Assembly (NCBI RefSeq): GCF_001712755.1
Contig: NZ_MDKC01000010.1
Location: 25,705-89,704 of the forward strand
Length of the DNA stretch: 64,000 nt
Reading direction: 5' to 3'
Origin: Gottfriedia luciferensis
GTDB lineage: Bacteria; Bacillota; Bacilli; Bacillales; Bacillaceae_G
Under the pieces are notes generated by a model. The model saw only the letters and a list, made by a program, of their open reading frames with translations, did not search any database and was not told the origin of the DNA. Positions 50,497-59,134 of this stretch are shown here, piece after piece. The stretch's first letter is position 1. Every line of letters begins with the position of its first letter. The translations under genes were made by a program, and so were the position numbers.

Positions 50497-50512
50497 TAAC
50501 TACCGGTAGTTA
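50497..50512. promoter_or_regulatory. 16-bp perfect palindrome upstream of the ureohydrolase operon
   Basis: TAACTACCGGTAGTTA is a perfect palindrome in the promoter region of the minus-strand operon. It is a likely operator for the TetR regulator encoded at its far end. The TAAC/GTTA ends recur in the repeat before tetR, although with different spacing. Confidence 0.65.
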
Positions 50513-50657
50513 GTTTAATATGATTATAGATTGTTAAATCTGAATAGTCAAACTATTTTATATTCAATTAGGAATTATTTTAAGCTCAAATTCTCGGATA
50601 TAACGACATTTATTGTAAATAATAAAATTGTTTAACAATAAATTAAGGAGGGATTTT

Positions 50658-50807
50658 ATGCCGCGGAATCAACAAGGAAAAGGTAATATGGGAACGAATA
50701 TGCAATCAGGAACTAATCCGCAAAAAGTAAAACAACAAATCCATAATGATGTAGCCAATGGGCAGGGAGCAATGACTTCTCGTGAGGCAGGGGCAATGCG
50801 TGATTAA
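50658..50807 (+). CDS. Small 49-residue Gly/Gln/Met-rich protein, possibly spore-associated
   Basis: The frame MPRNQQGKGNMGTNMQSGTN continues with PQKVKQQIHNDVANGQGAMT and ends in SREAGAMRD. A strong TTAAGGAGGG ribosome binding site and a terminator directly after the stop make this a real gene despite its size. Composition is hydrophilic with no hydrophobic helix. It recalls small acid-soluble or other minor spore proteins, but I cannot assign a family. Confidence 0.75.
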   Translation: MPRNQQGKGNMGTNMQSGTNPQKVKQQIHNDVANGQGAMTSREAGAMRD

Positions 50808-50832
50808 AAACCACTTTAAGTGGTTTTTTAAA
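50807..50832 (+). terminator. Intrinsic terminator of the small gene
   Basis: AAAACCACTT (50807-50816) pairs with AAGTGGTTTT (50818-50827), followed by TT. Confidence 0.85.
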
Positions 50833-50873
50833 TTAGTGCATCTCATGTGAACGAATAAAGAAAACTTGTAAAA

Positions 50874-50907
50874 AATGAACCGACCATTCCTGATCGGTTC
50901 ATTTTTT
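50874..50907. terminator. Terminator of the small minus-strand gene
   Basis: AATGAACCGA (50874-50883) pairs with TCGGTTCATT (50894-50903), with A- and T-runs on both sides. It overlaps the stop codon of the gene at 50899-51042. Confidence 0.85.
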
Positions 50908-51042
50908 GTATTTAAAAGTTAAATTAGTAAACTCCATTCGCTTCGAACTTATCGTTTTTTTTTTAGGTTTGATAATGATAATATCGTTTGGATAAGTGTT
51001 TCTTAATGTTAGATTGTTAAACCTTGGTTGTGATTTGTACAT
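50899..51042 (-). CDS. Small basic 47-residue protein, unknown
   Basis: On the minus strand, ATG 51042 has an ideal GAAGGAG ribosome binding site seven bases away. It opens a frame MYKSQPRFNNLTLRNTYPND followed by IIIIKPKKKTISSKRMEFTN and a short basic tail, stopping at TGA 50901-50899 within a terminator. Ribosome binding site, frame and terminator together support a real gene. The protein is very basic (many Lys and Arg), with no membrane helix. I recognise no family. Confidence 0.65.
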   Translation of the reverse strand: MYKSQPRFNNLTLRNTYPNDIIIIKPKKKTISSKRMEFTNLTFKYKK

Positions 51043-51552
51043 ATTTTGACTCCTTCAATGAACAAAATTTTCAAGTACGAGTTATAATAATTATTAAGAT
51101 TATTTAATAGTGTATATTTATTATAAATCATTAATAAATATTCAAATAGAGTAATTTTGTCCAATACTACTTGCAAAATTTCGCCTAATGCAATGTCTGC
51201 TTTTATAATCTTCTATCGAATTTCATGAGTATGTCAAAAGCTTTGTCCATTTTAAATGGGAGGTTTATTATGTGTTTGAAAAACAATAGCTGATCGATGC
51301 AAAAAAGATGCACCATACTATAGGTGAAAAATAATTATTTGTTGAAGTTAATAATATTCCACTACCTATAAGTGAATCCTTTTTTCTAAAATAAATATGT
51401 AGGTTGAAATGGTTAATTTAAATCAATATTCAATAATATGCTTTATCATTCTCTTTTAAAAAAGGAGAGATACTAAGTAATCTAGAATAATTAATAAAAA
51501 CAAATTTTTTGAGATGGAGTGAGGAAATTATTTTGAATAGTAGGTTAACTAT
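51043..51552. other. Intergenic region upstream of the CoA-transferase operon
   Basis: The 510-base AT-rich stretch has no convincing gene. A seven-codon frame at 51270-51293 (MCLKNNS) has a good ATGGGAGG site and could be a leader peptide, but nothing else supports it. I see no terminator or known RNA motif. Confidence 0.4.
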
Positions 51553-52734
51553 ATGTTAAATAAATTGAAAATTCTGGATTTTACACGTCTTTTACCAGGT
51601 CCGTATGCAACTATGATCCTAGCGGATTTAGGTGCAGAAGTATTACGAATCGAATCTCCATTTCATCCCGACTTATTACAAACTTCACCTCCATTTGATG
51701 GGGACCAATCTGCCGCACATCAAACAATTAATCGTTCTAAAAAATCTATTACCCTTGATTTGAAAAATGAAGAAGCAACTGAAATTATCTATAAGCTAGT
51801 GAAAGAGTATGATATTGTCATTGAGCAATTTCGACCCGGAGTATTGGATAAGCTTGGATTAGGATATGAGCAATTAAAGAAAATTAATTCGAAATTAATT
51901 TACTGTTCAATTACTGGTTATGGGCAATCAGGACCTTATCGAAATCGTGCAGGACATGATAACAATTATCTTTCATTAACTGGTGTGTTGAGTTATTCAA
52001 CTAGAAAAAATGAACGTCCAGTTCCAATGGGCATCCAAATTGCAGACCAAGTTGGCGGATCATTACACGCGATTATTGGCATTTTGTCGGCTGTCATTCA
52101 TCGTGAACAATCTGGTGAAGGACAGTGGGTTGATATTAGCATGACAGACTGTACTTTTGCGTTGCAATCTTTAATGGGTTCTGGGTGGTTAACTCAAAAA
52201 ATTAATCCAAAGCCGGAGGAACATCTGTTAAATGGAGGTGTGTTTTATGATTATTACGAGACAGCTGATGGACGATTCTTTTCAGTTGGCAGCCTTGAAC
52301 CTTCATTTCGAAAACAGCTATGTGAGGCATTAGAAATCAGGGAATTTCTTCCTTATTCTTTTAGTGAGGATAAGGAGGAATTGGATTTATTTAAAAATGA
52401 AGTAAAACGTGCATTTAGTAAGAAAACGTATAATGAGTTAATAGAAATTTTTAGTAAGTTTGATGCGTGTGTTGAGCCAGTTTTAACTTTTGAAGAAGCA
52501 TGTGAGCATCCGCAAGTAAAAGAAAGGGGGCTTTTAGTAAACGTCAAAAAAAATGACGGTACAAGTCAATTGCAAGTTGGTTCACCTTTTAAAACGTCAG
52601 TGTTTAACCCTACTTATCAACATGTTGGCGTAAAACCTGGAACGAATACAAAAGAAGTTTTATTAAATTTAGGATACGATCATCAAACAATTAATCGATT
52701 CTTTGAAAATGGAGTTATTAGGTCAGCTGATTAA
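51553..52734 (+). CDS. CaiB/BaiF (class III) CoA-transferase
   Basis: A 393-residue class III CoA-transferase. Family segments are DFTRLLPGPYATMILADLGA, LRIE and DLKNEEA near the start, VIEQFRPGVLDKLGL, and YGQSGPYRNRAGHDNNYLSL, whose Asp after GH is the acyl-carrying residue. It swaps CoA between carboxylates; the substrate is unknown. An acyl-CoA ligase gene follows 30 bases later, pointing to catabolism of an organic acid through a CoA thioester. The ribosome binding site for ATG 51553 is weak. Confidence 0.9.
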   Translation: MLNKLKILDFTRLLPGPYATMILADLGAEVLRIESPFHPDLLQTSPPFDGDQSAAHQTINRSKKSITLDLKNEEATEIIYKLVKEYDIVIEQFRPGVLDKLGLGYEQLKKINSKLIYCSITGYGQSGPYRNRAGHDNNYLSLTGVLSYSTRKNERPVPMGIQIADQVGGSLHAIIGILSAVIHREQSGEGQWVDISMTDCTFALQSLMGSGWLTQKINPKPEEHLLNGGVFYDYYETADGRFFSVGSLEPSFRKQLCEALEIREFLPYSFSEDKEELDLFKNEVKRAFSKKTYNELIEIFSKFDACVEPVLTFEEACEHPQVKERGLLVNVKKNDGTSQLQVGSPFKTSVFNPTYQHVGVKPGTNTKEVLLNLGYDHQTINRFFENGVIRSAD

Positions 52735-52764
52735 ATCTAAATTATTTAAGATGGGGGTAAGCAA

Positions 52765-54297
52765 ATGAGTTTTGGAAATGTATTATCGTTAAACGCAAAA
52801 AGGCACCCAGATAAATTAGCATTAGTCTATCAAGACCGTACTTACACATACATGGAATTCAATAAAGTGGTTAATCGTTTTGCTTGGGGATTACAGAAAC
52901 TAGGTTTAAAAAAAGGTGAAAAACTAGCTCTAATGATGGCAAACTCTGACTTGTTTGCGATTAGTTATTGTGCTGCTGTAAAAATAGGTGCTGTTGTCGT
53001 TCCAATTAACTTCCGCCTTGTTTCACGTGAAGTTGAATTTATTTTAGAGCAATCGGATAGTGTCATTGTGGTTTGCGATTCAGAACTAGAAAAAGTGGTT
53101 TTTGATGCTTCAAAGTCCTCAACGAAAGTAAGAAAGATCATTACTGCGCCAGCAACTTCATCGCCGAATTGTTTAAGCTTCTTTGATGTGTTGTCATCGA
53201 TTGATGAAGATCCTCAAGTAGAGATTTTCGGAGATGATGATTTTCATTTACTATATACTTCAGGTACGACTGGACAACCAAAGGGTGCGCTTTTCGACTA
53301 TAAACGAATTGAAAAGCTCATAAATGGGTTGAGTGCAGTTATGGGACAAAACTGCCAGGATCGGCTTTTACATGTTGCTCCATTATTCCATTGTGCTCAG
53401 CTTGTAATCTTTCTATTACCAGGATTATATTTGGGAATGACAAATGTGATCCACCGTGATTTTAACCCAGTAAATGTTTTAAAGGATATTGAAAAGTATA
53501 AAATTACTTTATTTTTTGGGGTTCCTACAATGTATAACTATTTACAGCAAGTTCCAAATGCTGATCAGTTTGATCTTTCTTCTGTAGAACGGTGTGCATA
53601 CGGTGCAGCTCCTATGCCACCTGAAATTTTAATGAAAAGTATGAAATTATTTAATACAAATCAATTTTTCAGCTTATGTGGATTAACAGAAGGGGGCCCA
53701 ACAGGAGTTTATCTTTCACCAGAAGACCATGAGCATCATTTAGGAAAAACGGGAAAAACACCATTACTTTATACAGTCATTAAAGTAGTGAATAAAAAGG
53801 ATCAAGATGTTTTACCAGGTGAAGTAGGTGAATTGATCTTAAAAGGTGAAACAATCATGAAGGAATACTATAAAAAGCCGCAAGAAACAGCAGATACGAT
53901 AAAAGATGGTTGGTTATATACAGGAGATTTAGCTGTAGTAGATGAGGAAGGATATATCACATTAGTTGATCGTAGTAAGGATATGTTAATTTCTGGTGGA
54001 GAAAATATTTATTCAGTTGAAATTGAAAATGTTTTATATGAGCATCCTTCTATTTTGGAAGCAGCAGTGATCGGTACGCCTGATGCTAAATGGGGAGAGG
54101 TGGTAACAGCAATTGTTGTATTAAAACCAGGGCATCGTCTATCTTTTGAGGAGATTGGCTCTTTTTGCCGTGAAAGAATGGCAGGTTTTAAGATTCCTAG
54201 AGTTGTTGAATTTATTGATCAGCTTCCAAGAAATGCATCTGGTAAGGTTCAAAAGTTTATTTTACGAGAAATGTATTGTAGCGCTAAATCAAAATAG
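52765..54297 (+). CDS. AMP-dependent acyl-CoA synthetase/ligase
   Basis: A 510-residue ANL-family ligase. The AMP-binding P-loop YTSGTTGQPKGALF is at about 170. The motif GLTEGGP is followed by DGWLYTGDLAVVDEEGYITL and then VDRSKDMLISGGENIYSVEI. The catalytic Lys lies in PRNASGKVQKF near the C-terminus. It activates a carboxylic acid with ATP and CoA. It resembles medium/long-chain or aryl-acid ligases, and the substrate is open. ATG 52765 follows GATGGGGG. It shares a transcript with the class III CoA-transferase, ending at a bidirectional terminator. Confidence 0.92.
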   Translation: MSFGNVLSLNAKRHPDKLALVYQDRTYTYMEFNKVVNRFAWGLQKLGLKKGEKLALMMANSDLFAISYCAAVKIGAVVVPINFRLVSREVEFILEQSDSVIVVCDSELEKVVFDASKSSTKVRKIITAPATSSPNCLSFFDVLSSIDEDPQVEIFGDDDFHLLYTSGTTGQPKGALFDYKRIEKLINGLSAVMGQNCQDRLLHVAPLFHCAQLVIFLLPGLYLGMTNVIHRDFNPVNVLKDIEKYKITLFFGVPTMYNYLQQVPNADQFDLSSVERCAYGAAPMPPEILMKSMKLFNTNQFFSLCGLTEGGPTGVYLSPEDHEHHLGKTGKTPLLYTVIKVVNKKDQDVLPGEVGELILKGETIMKEYYKKPQETADTIKDGWLYTGDLAVVDEEGYITLVDRSKDMLISGGENIYSVEIENVLYEHPSILEAAVIGTPDAKWGEVVTAIVVLKPGHRLSFEEIGSFCRERMAGFKIPRVVEFIDQLPRNASGKVQKFILREMYCSAKSK

Positions 54298-54302
54298 GAA
54301 GT

Positions 54303-54345
54303 TAAAAAAGCTCTAACTTTAGAAGTAAAAGTTTGAGCTTTTTAA
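54303..54345. terminator. Bidirectional terminator
   Basis: AAAAAAGCTCTAACTTT pairs with AAAGTTTGAGCTTTTT across 54306-54343, between the ligase gene and convergent tetR. Confidence 0.8.
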
Positions 54346-54353
54346 TTTGGCTC

Positions 54354-54983
54354 TTAATAAAGACCGGTTGTATAAAGTGATGTAATTGTTTTTGCAATGT
54401 CTTCAATTGAATAATGCTGTTCATTTCGAACGATTTCCCATAAGTACATCTCATTTGTAAAAAACCAAGCACGCGCTACTAATTCGTGGCTTAACTCTTT
54501 TTTTGCTAATCCTGTTTCTTGTGCATAGGCAACGTCTAATGATATGCGATTTATAAACTTTTCTCGAATCGTTTTCCATTTGTCTGAGATGATTTCGGAT
54601 ACTCCGATTGCTTGTTCAAAAATTTGCATCATATTTCGCTCATCTTCTGCCATTTTTAGAAAAGAAGTAGCTTGTTTATAAATAATCGATTCAGCTGATT
54701 CTTTCGTTTCAGGAAAAAAGTGAGTTTCGGCAATTTTATAAAACCTTTCCATTACACTTTCCATTAATACAATCAAAAGCTCTTCCTTACCTTTAAAGTG
54801 TACATAAGCGGTTCCATAACCAATATCAGCTTTTTTTATCATTTGTGTTATCGTCGCTTTTTGAAATCCTTCTTCAAGAAATACTTCTTTAGCAGCCTCA
54901 AGTAGTTTTTGTCTTGTCATCATTGAACGTAATTGACGCTTAGATTCTACTTTGTCATTACTCATACTACGATCCTCCAACAT
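54354..54983 (-). CDS. TetR family transcriptional regulator, divergent from the kynureninase operon
   Basis: A 209-residue TetR regulator. The HTH reads KLLEAAKEVFLEEGFQKATI followed by TQMIKKADIGYGTAYVHFKG. Its start lies 207 bases from the kynureninase start, with two palindromes between them. It is therefore likely to repress the kynureninase-permease operon and perhaps itself. It could alternatively control the convergent acyl-CoA ligase operon, since TetR regulators of fatty-acid genes look similar. The ligand is unknown. Confidence 0.92.
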   Translation of the reverse strand: MLEDRSMSNDKVESKRQLRSMMTRQKLLEAAKEVFLEEGFQKATITQMIKKADIGYGTAYVHFKGKEELLIVLMESVMERFYKIAETHFFPETKESAESIIYKQATSFLKMAEDERNMMQIFEQAIGVSEIISDKWKTIREKFINRISLDVAYAQETGLAKKELSHELVARAWFFTNEMYLWEIVRNEQHYSIEDIAKTITSLYTTGLY

Positions 54984-55099
54984 AAGTTACTTCTAGCATA
55001 TAGGTAAATGAATAAAAATGGAAGAAATGACAGAAAAACACTGTAAGGTTAACAAAAAAACTGGTCATTATGTTGAAACTTTTTTTATTATCTGAAAAT

Positions 55100-55143
55100 A
55101 TGACACCGTGTCATTGACATAATGTCAGTTAATTTGATATGAT
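55100..55143 (+). promoter_or_regulatory. Kynureninase promoter with two tandem palindromic operators
   Basis: ATGACAC-C-GTGTCAT (55100-55114) and TGACAT-A-ATGTCA (55115-55127) are perfect palindromes around an odd centre, 14 bp centre to centre. They share the pattern TGACAY-N-RTGTCA. The second overlaps the -35 box TTGACA (55114-55119); the -10 box TATGAT (55138-55143) follows at 18 bp. Repressor binding there would block RNA polymerase. Confidence 0.85.
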
Positions 55144-55190
55144 TTTTTCACAAATAGATTTAAATAGTAGATTGATAGAGGAGGAACAGT

Positions 55191-56477
55191 ATGAGTACGA
55201 AAATTACAGAAACAAGTTTAGAATACGCAAAAAAAATGGACAGTCTCGATTCACTTAGACAGTTTAGAGATGAGTTTTACTTAAAACCTGGTTCAATCTA
55301 TATGGACGGTAATTCATTAGGACTACTTTCTAAAAGAGCAGAACGTACTTTACTAGAATCATTGGATGATTGGAAGAACTATGGTATAGACGGTTGGACA
55401 AACGGAAATCATCCATGGTTTTTCATGGCCGAAAAATTAGGAGAAAAATTAGCTCCGTTAGTTGGTGCTTCTTCTGAGGAAGTAATTGTAACCGGTTCCA
55501 CGACGGTTAATTTACATCAGTTAGTGGCTACTTTTTATCAACCAAAAGGTAATCGAAAAAAGATTTTAGCTGATGAGCTTACTTTCCCATCAGATATTTA
55601 TGCTCTTCAAAGTCAACTACGTATTCATGGACTCGATCCTGAAAAAGACCTTATTTGTGTAAAAAGTAAAGATGGACGTTATTTAGAAGAGGAAGATATT
55701 ATTCAAGCAATGACAGATGAAATCGCTTTAATTATTTTACCAACAGTATTATATCGCAGTGGTCAAATTTTAGATATGAAGCGCTTAACTGAAGAAGCTC
55801 ATAAAAGAGGGATTTTAATCGGTTTTGATGGTTGTCATTCTGTTGGCTCAATTCCACATTCTTTTAGTGAATGGGATGTTGATTTTGCCTATTGGTGTAA
55901 TTATAAACATTTAAATGGAGGACCTGGTGGAGTAGGTGGTTTATTTGTTAATCGTAAACATTTTGGTGCATTGCCTGGACTTGCAGGGTGGTTTAGTTCA
56001 AGAAAAGATAAGCAATTTGATATGGAGCACACGCTAACTCCTGCCCAAACGGCTGGTGCTTATCAAATTGGGACTCCACATGTATTAAGCTGTGCACCGT
56101 TATTAGGATCATTGGAGATTTTTACAGAAGCGGGAATTGATGCGATTCGAGAAAAATCACTTCAGATTAACCAATTTTTAATGGATTGTATTGAACAAGA
56201 ATTACCAGAAATGGGATTTTTCATTGGATCTCCTAGAGAGGATGCACGTCGAGGAGGACATGTCAGTCTAGAGCATGAAGAAGCAGCTCGTATTTGTAAG
56301 TCTTTGAAAGATAACGGTATTATTCCTGACTTCAGAGCACCAAATATAATTCGTCTAGCACCAGTAGCACTTTACACTTCTTACGAGGAAGTTTGGGAAG
56401 TTGTTCAAACACTTAAGAAAATCATGAATGAAAAGCAATATGAAAAATTTAAAAATGAACGTGAAGTTGTGGCGTAA
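55191..56477 (+). CDS. kynU: Kynureninase
   Basis: A 428-residue PLP enzyme that cleaves kynurenine to anthranilate and alanine. The N-terminal [20 protein letters not shown] is characteristic, as are [20 protein letters not shown] and the cofactor Lys239 in [12 protein letters not shown]. The C-terminal region ([30 protein letters not shown]) is complete. ATG 55191 follows GAGGAGGAAC. It is transcribed with an amino acid permease. No tryptophan dioxygenase or kynurenine formamidase gene is recognisable here, so kynurenine itself may be imported, or earlier steps may lie elsewhere. Confidence 0.93.
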   Translation: MSTKITETSLEYAKKMDSLDSLRQFRDEFYLKPGSIYMDGNSLGLLSKRAERTLLESLDDWKNYGIDGWTNGNHPWFFMAEKLGEKLAPLVGASSEEVIVTGSTTVNLHQLVATFYQPKGNRKKILADELTFPSDIYALQSQLRIHGLDPEKDLICVKSKDGRYLEEEDIIQAMTDEIALIILPTVLYRSGQILDMKRLTEEAHKRGILIGFDGCHSVGSIPHSFSEWDVDFAYWCNYKHLNGGPGGVGGLFVNRKHFGALPGLAGWFSSRKDKQFDMEHTLTPAQTAGAYQIGTPHVLSCAPLLGSLEIFTEAGIDAIREKSLQINQFLMDCIEQELPEMGFFIGSPREDARRGGHVSLEHEEAARICKSLKDNGIIPDFRAPNIIRLAPVALYTSYEEVWEVVQTLKKIMNEKQYEKFKNEREVVA

Positions 56478-56515
56478 GTTTAGTTGGCTATCTAATGGGA
56501 CAAGGGGATGAGATT

Positions 56516-57946
56516 ATGAAGAAATCCACCACTAATTATAAAATTGAAAACGAGCAAGAAAAAGGATTAAAACGGGAGTTGAAAACTAGTCAACTAACGA
56601 TGATTGCCATGGGGTGTGCAATTGGGACGGGGTTATTCCTTGGAAGCGGACTAGCAATAAAAACTGCTGGCCCAAGTGTATTACTTAGTTATGCAGTTGG
56701 TGCATTCATCGTCTTACTACTAATGGGTTGCTTAGCTGAGATGACTGTTGCACATCCTACAAGTGGTTCGTTTGGAACAATTGCTGAAAAATATATCCAT
56801 CCTATGGCTGGCTATCTTGTCCGATATTCATATTGGGTGGCACAAGTACTTGCTGTTGGAGTAGAAGTAAGTGCCATTGCAGTTTATATGAAATATTGGT
56901 TTCCAACTGTACCTGGAATCGTTTGGATCGCCTTTTTTGCAGCAGTATTAATCTATATAAATGCGACTAGTGTTAATACGTTTGCAACATTTGAGTATTG
57001 GTTTTCAATGATTAAAGTAAGCGCAATTGTTGGTTTTATCCTACTTGGAGCTTATGTCTTGTTTGGAACATCTAACCACGGGAATATTGGTGTAGAGAAC
57101 TTAACAAATGACGGAGGATTTATGCCATTTGGTTGGTGGGGCATGTGGGTAGCTGTCTTTATATCGTTATTTAGTTTTCTTGGAACTGAAATGATAGCGG
57201 TTACAGCGGGTGAAGCAAAAGAACCTGATATTGCTGTTCCAAAAGCTCTTAAAGCAACGGTTTTTCGTTTATCAATTTTTTATGTATTAACGATTGGAAT
57301 CATGCTAATCATCGTACCGTGGAAATCAGCAGGCGTAGATGAAAGTCCATTTGTAAAGGTTATGGAAATTTTAAATATACCTTTTGCATCAGGATTTATG
57401 AACTTTATTATTTTAACGGCAGCTTTGTCAGCGATGAATAGCCAATTATATGCTTCAACTCGTATGGTGTATTCACTTTCTAAAAGTAATCATGCACCGA
57501 AAATTTTAGGCAAAGTAAGTAAAAAGGGTGTTCCTGTAAATGCTCTTGCAGTTTCAACCATTGGTATTGTAGTTGCTGGAATCGTAAATGCAGTTCTACC
57601 AGATTCCTCATATGCATTTATGATGGGGATTTCAATGTTTGGTGCGATGTTTACTTGGATGACAATCTTTATTTCGCATCTATTTTTTAGAAGGAAATGG
57701 GAACAATCAGGCGAGCGGAAATTACCAGTAAAAATGATCGGTTTCCCTTACTTCACTATACTAGGAGTAATTTTATTGTTAGGACTAACAATTACTTCTT
57801 GGTTTACTGGCTTTAAAATTATGCTTCAATTCGGAATACCGTGGCTAATTGTATTATCTATTGCTTACTTATTTATTGATAAAAATAAGAATCATAAAGT
57901 TCAGCAAAATAATACAGTATTTAAACAAAAGACAGATAAGTTTTAG
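56516..57946 (+). CDS. AAT-family amino acid permease (kynurenine/aromatic amino acid candidate)
   Basis: A 476-residue permease with 12 helices and AAT-family signatures: LKRELKTSQLTMIAMGCAIG, HPTSGSFGTIAEKYIHPMAG and FLGTEMIAVTAGEAKEPDIA. It sits 38 bases after kynU on the same transcript, so uptake of kynurenine, tryptophan or a product is inferred. ATG 56516 has an AAGGGGATG site at good spacing; the in-frame ATG at 56495 lacks one. It ends at a perfect 15-bp hairpin terminator. Confidence 0.88.
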   Translation: MKKSTTNYKIENEQEKGLKRELKTSQLTMIAMGCAIGTGLFLGSGLAIKTAGPSVLLSYAVGAFIVLLLMGCLAEMTVAHPTSGSFGTIAEKYIHPMAGYLVRYSYWVAQVLAVGVEVSAIAVYMKYWFPTVPGIVWIAFFAAVLIYINATSVNTFATFEYWFSMIKVSAIVGFILLGAYVLFGTSNHGNIGVENLTNDGGFMPFGWWGMWVAVFISLFSFLGTEMIAVTAGEAKEPDIAVPKALKATVFRLSIFYVLTIGIMLIIVPWKSAGVDESPFVKVMEILNIPFASGFMNFIILTAALSAMNSQLYASTRMVYSLSKSNHAPKILGKVSKKGVPVNALAVSTIGIVVAGIVNAVLPDSSYAFMMGISMFGAMFTWMTIFISHLFFRRKWEQSGERKLPVKMIGFPYFTILGVILLLGLTITSWFTGFKIMLQFGIPWLIVLSIAYLFIDKNKNHKVQQNNTVFKQKTDKF

Positions 57947-57986
57947 AGTAGGAAGTTATTGGGGATTGGTATTTAAATTATATTAG

Positions 57987-58027
57987 GATGTCTCATAAGT
58001 AAAAATACTTATGAGACATCTTTTTTT
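57987..58027 (+). terminator. Intrinsic terminator of the kynureninase operon
   Basis: GATGTCTCATAAGTA (57987-58001) pairs perfectly with TACTTATGAGACATC (58006-58020), followed by seven T. Confidence 0.95.
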
Positions 58028-58138
58028 AGATACTTGTAAAATATAAAACATAAATTAGTATATATTTTTGACTGTTGGCAATTTCTATTTATAATGTGAT
58101 TAAAGAGTAATCCAATATTCATTGAATGGAGTTGAAAG

Positions 58139-58930
58139 ATTATTAATAGTAAAGTAGAACTTCAAAATTTATCAATTGCTTATAAGGATCAAGGGAAAGG
58201 AAAGCCAATTGTTTTAATTCATGGTTTTATGGGAAGTCATGCATATTGGGACAAAGTAATTCCAAAGTTGGCAGAGGATTTTCGAGTAATCGCTATTGAT
58301 TTACCAGGGCATGGAGATTCCACTTCTATAAAAGAAGAACATTCAATTGAAGATTATGCAGATACGCTGAAAGATCTCCTAGATCAATTAAACATTAATC
58401 AAGTAACTTTGTTTGGGCACTCGTTAGGAGGTTATATTACACTAGCCTTTGCTGAAAGATACTCTAATTATTTAAATGGATTTTCATTAATTCATTCTAC
58501 GGCTTATCCAGATAGTGAGGAAGCAAAAAAAGGTAGAATGGCAACTGCTGAAAAAGTCAAAAATGAAGGAGTGAAAAACGCCGTCGATGGATTAATTCCG
58601 AAACTTTTCTCTCCAAAAAATATTCAAAAGAATAATTCAGAAATAGATATAGCAAAGCAGATCGGGTATAAAACTTCAGTAGATGGGACGGTTAAGGCCT
58701 TAATAAGTATGAAAAATAGACCTGACAGAAATCATGTACTGAACGATACGGCTTTACCAGTACTTTTACTAGCAGGTAAAGACGATCAGATTATTCCACC
58801 TGAAAAGACTTTTTCAGTCCAAAAAGAAAATATTAAGACTTCAACTTTAAATAACGCAGGGCATATGAGTATGTATGAGTCTCCTGAAGAATTAATAAAC
58901 GAGATGAAGGATTATTTAATTTCGTTTTAA
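58139..58930 (+). CDS. Alpha/beta hydrolase with an apparent ATT start codon
   Basis: The reading frame encodes a complete alpha/beta hydrolase of about 263 residues. It has the strand-3 segment PIVLIHGFMGS, the nucleophile elbow GHSLGGY with Ser, the acid region LLLAGKDDQIIPPE, and the His in NNAGHMSMYE. The frame is closed by TGA at 58133-58135, and no ATG, GTG or TTG lies between that stop and 58229. A start at 58229 would remove the first strands and the oxyanion HG motif. GGAG at 58128-58131 is seven bases before ATT 58139, giving a well-placed AUU start. The reaction is unknown. It could be a mutated start or a sequence error. Confidence 0.75.
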   Translation: MINSKVELQNLSIAYKDQGKGKPIVLIHGFMGSHAYWDKVIPKLAEDFRVIAIDLPGHGDSTSIKEEHSIEDYADTLKDLLDQLNINQVTLFGHSLGGYITLAFAERYSNYLNGFSLIHSTAYPDSEEAKKGRMATAEKVKNEGVKNAVDGLIPKLFSPKNIQKNNSEIDIAKQIGYKTSVDGTVKALISMKNRPDRNHVLNDTALPVLLLAGKDDQIIPPEKTFSVQKENIKTSTLNNAGHMSMYESPEELINEMKDYLISF

Positions 58931-59134
58931 TGGCAGTAATATAGAATTAGATAATGTAAAAGATTTAAAAAGGCTTTGATTCAAGAAAAAGATCTTGATG
59001 AAAAAGTCTTTTTTTATGCAATCAATTTTTAATAAACGTGGTAAATTAAGGTGTAGTACTGTTAAGATTAATTAGACAAAGTACATAATGAAATCGTAAA
59101 TAAATCAAATCTGAGCGTATTTGGGGGTGTAATA

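Noticed and set aside
51270..51293. Seven-codon ORF with a good ribosome binding site upstream of the CoA-transferase gene.
   Set aside because: Too short to judge, with no hairpins or regulatory codons around it; noted only within the intergenic entry.
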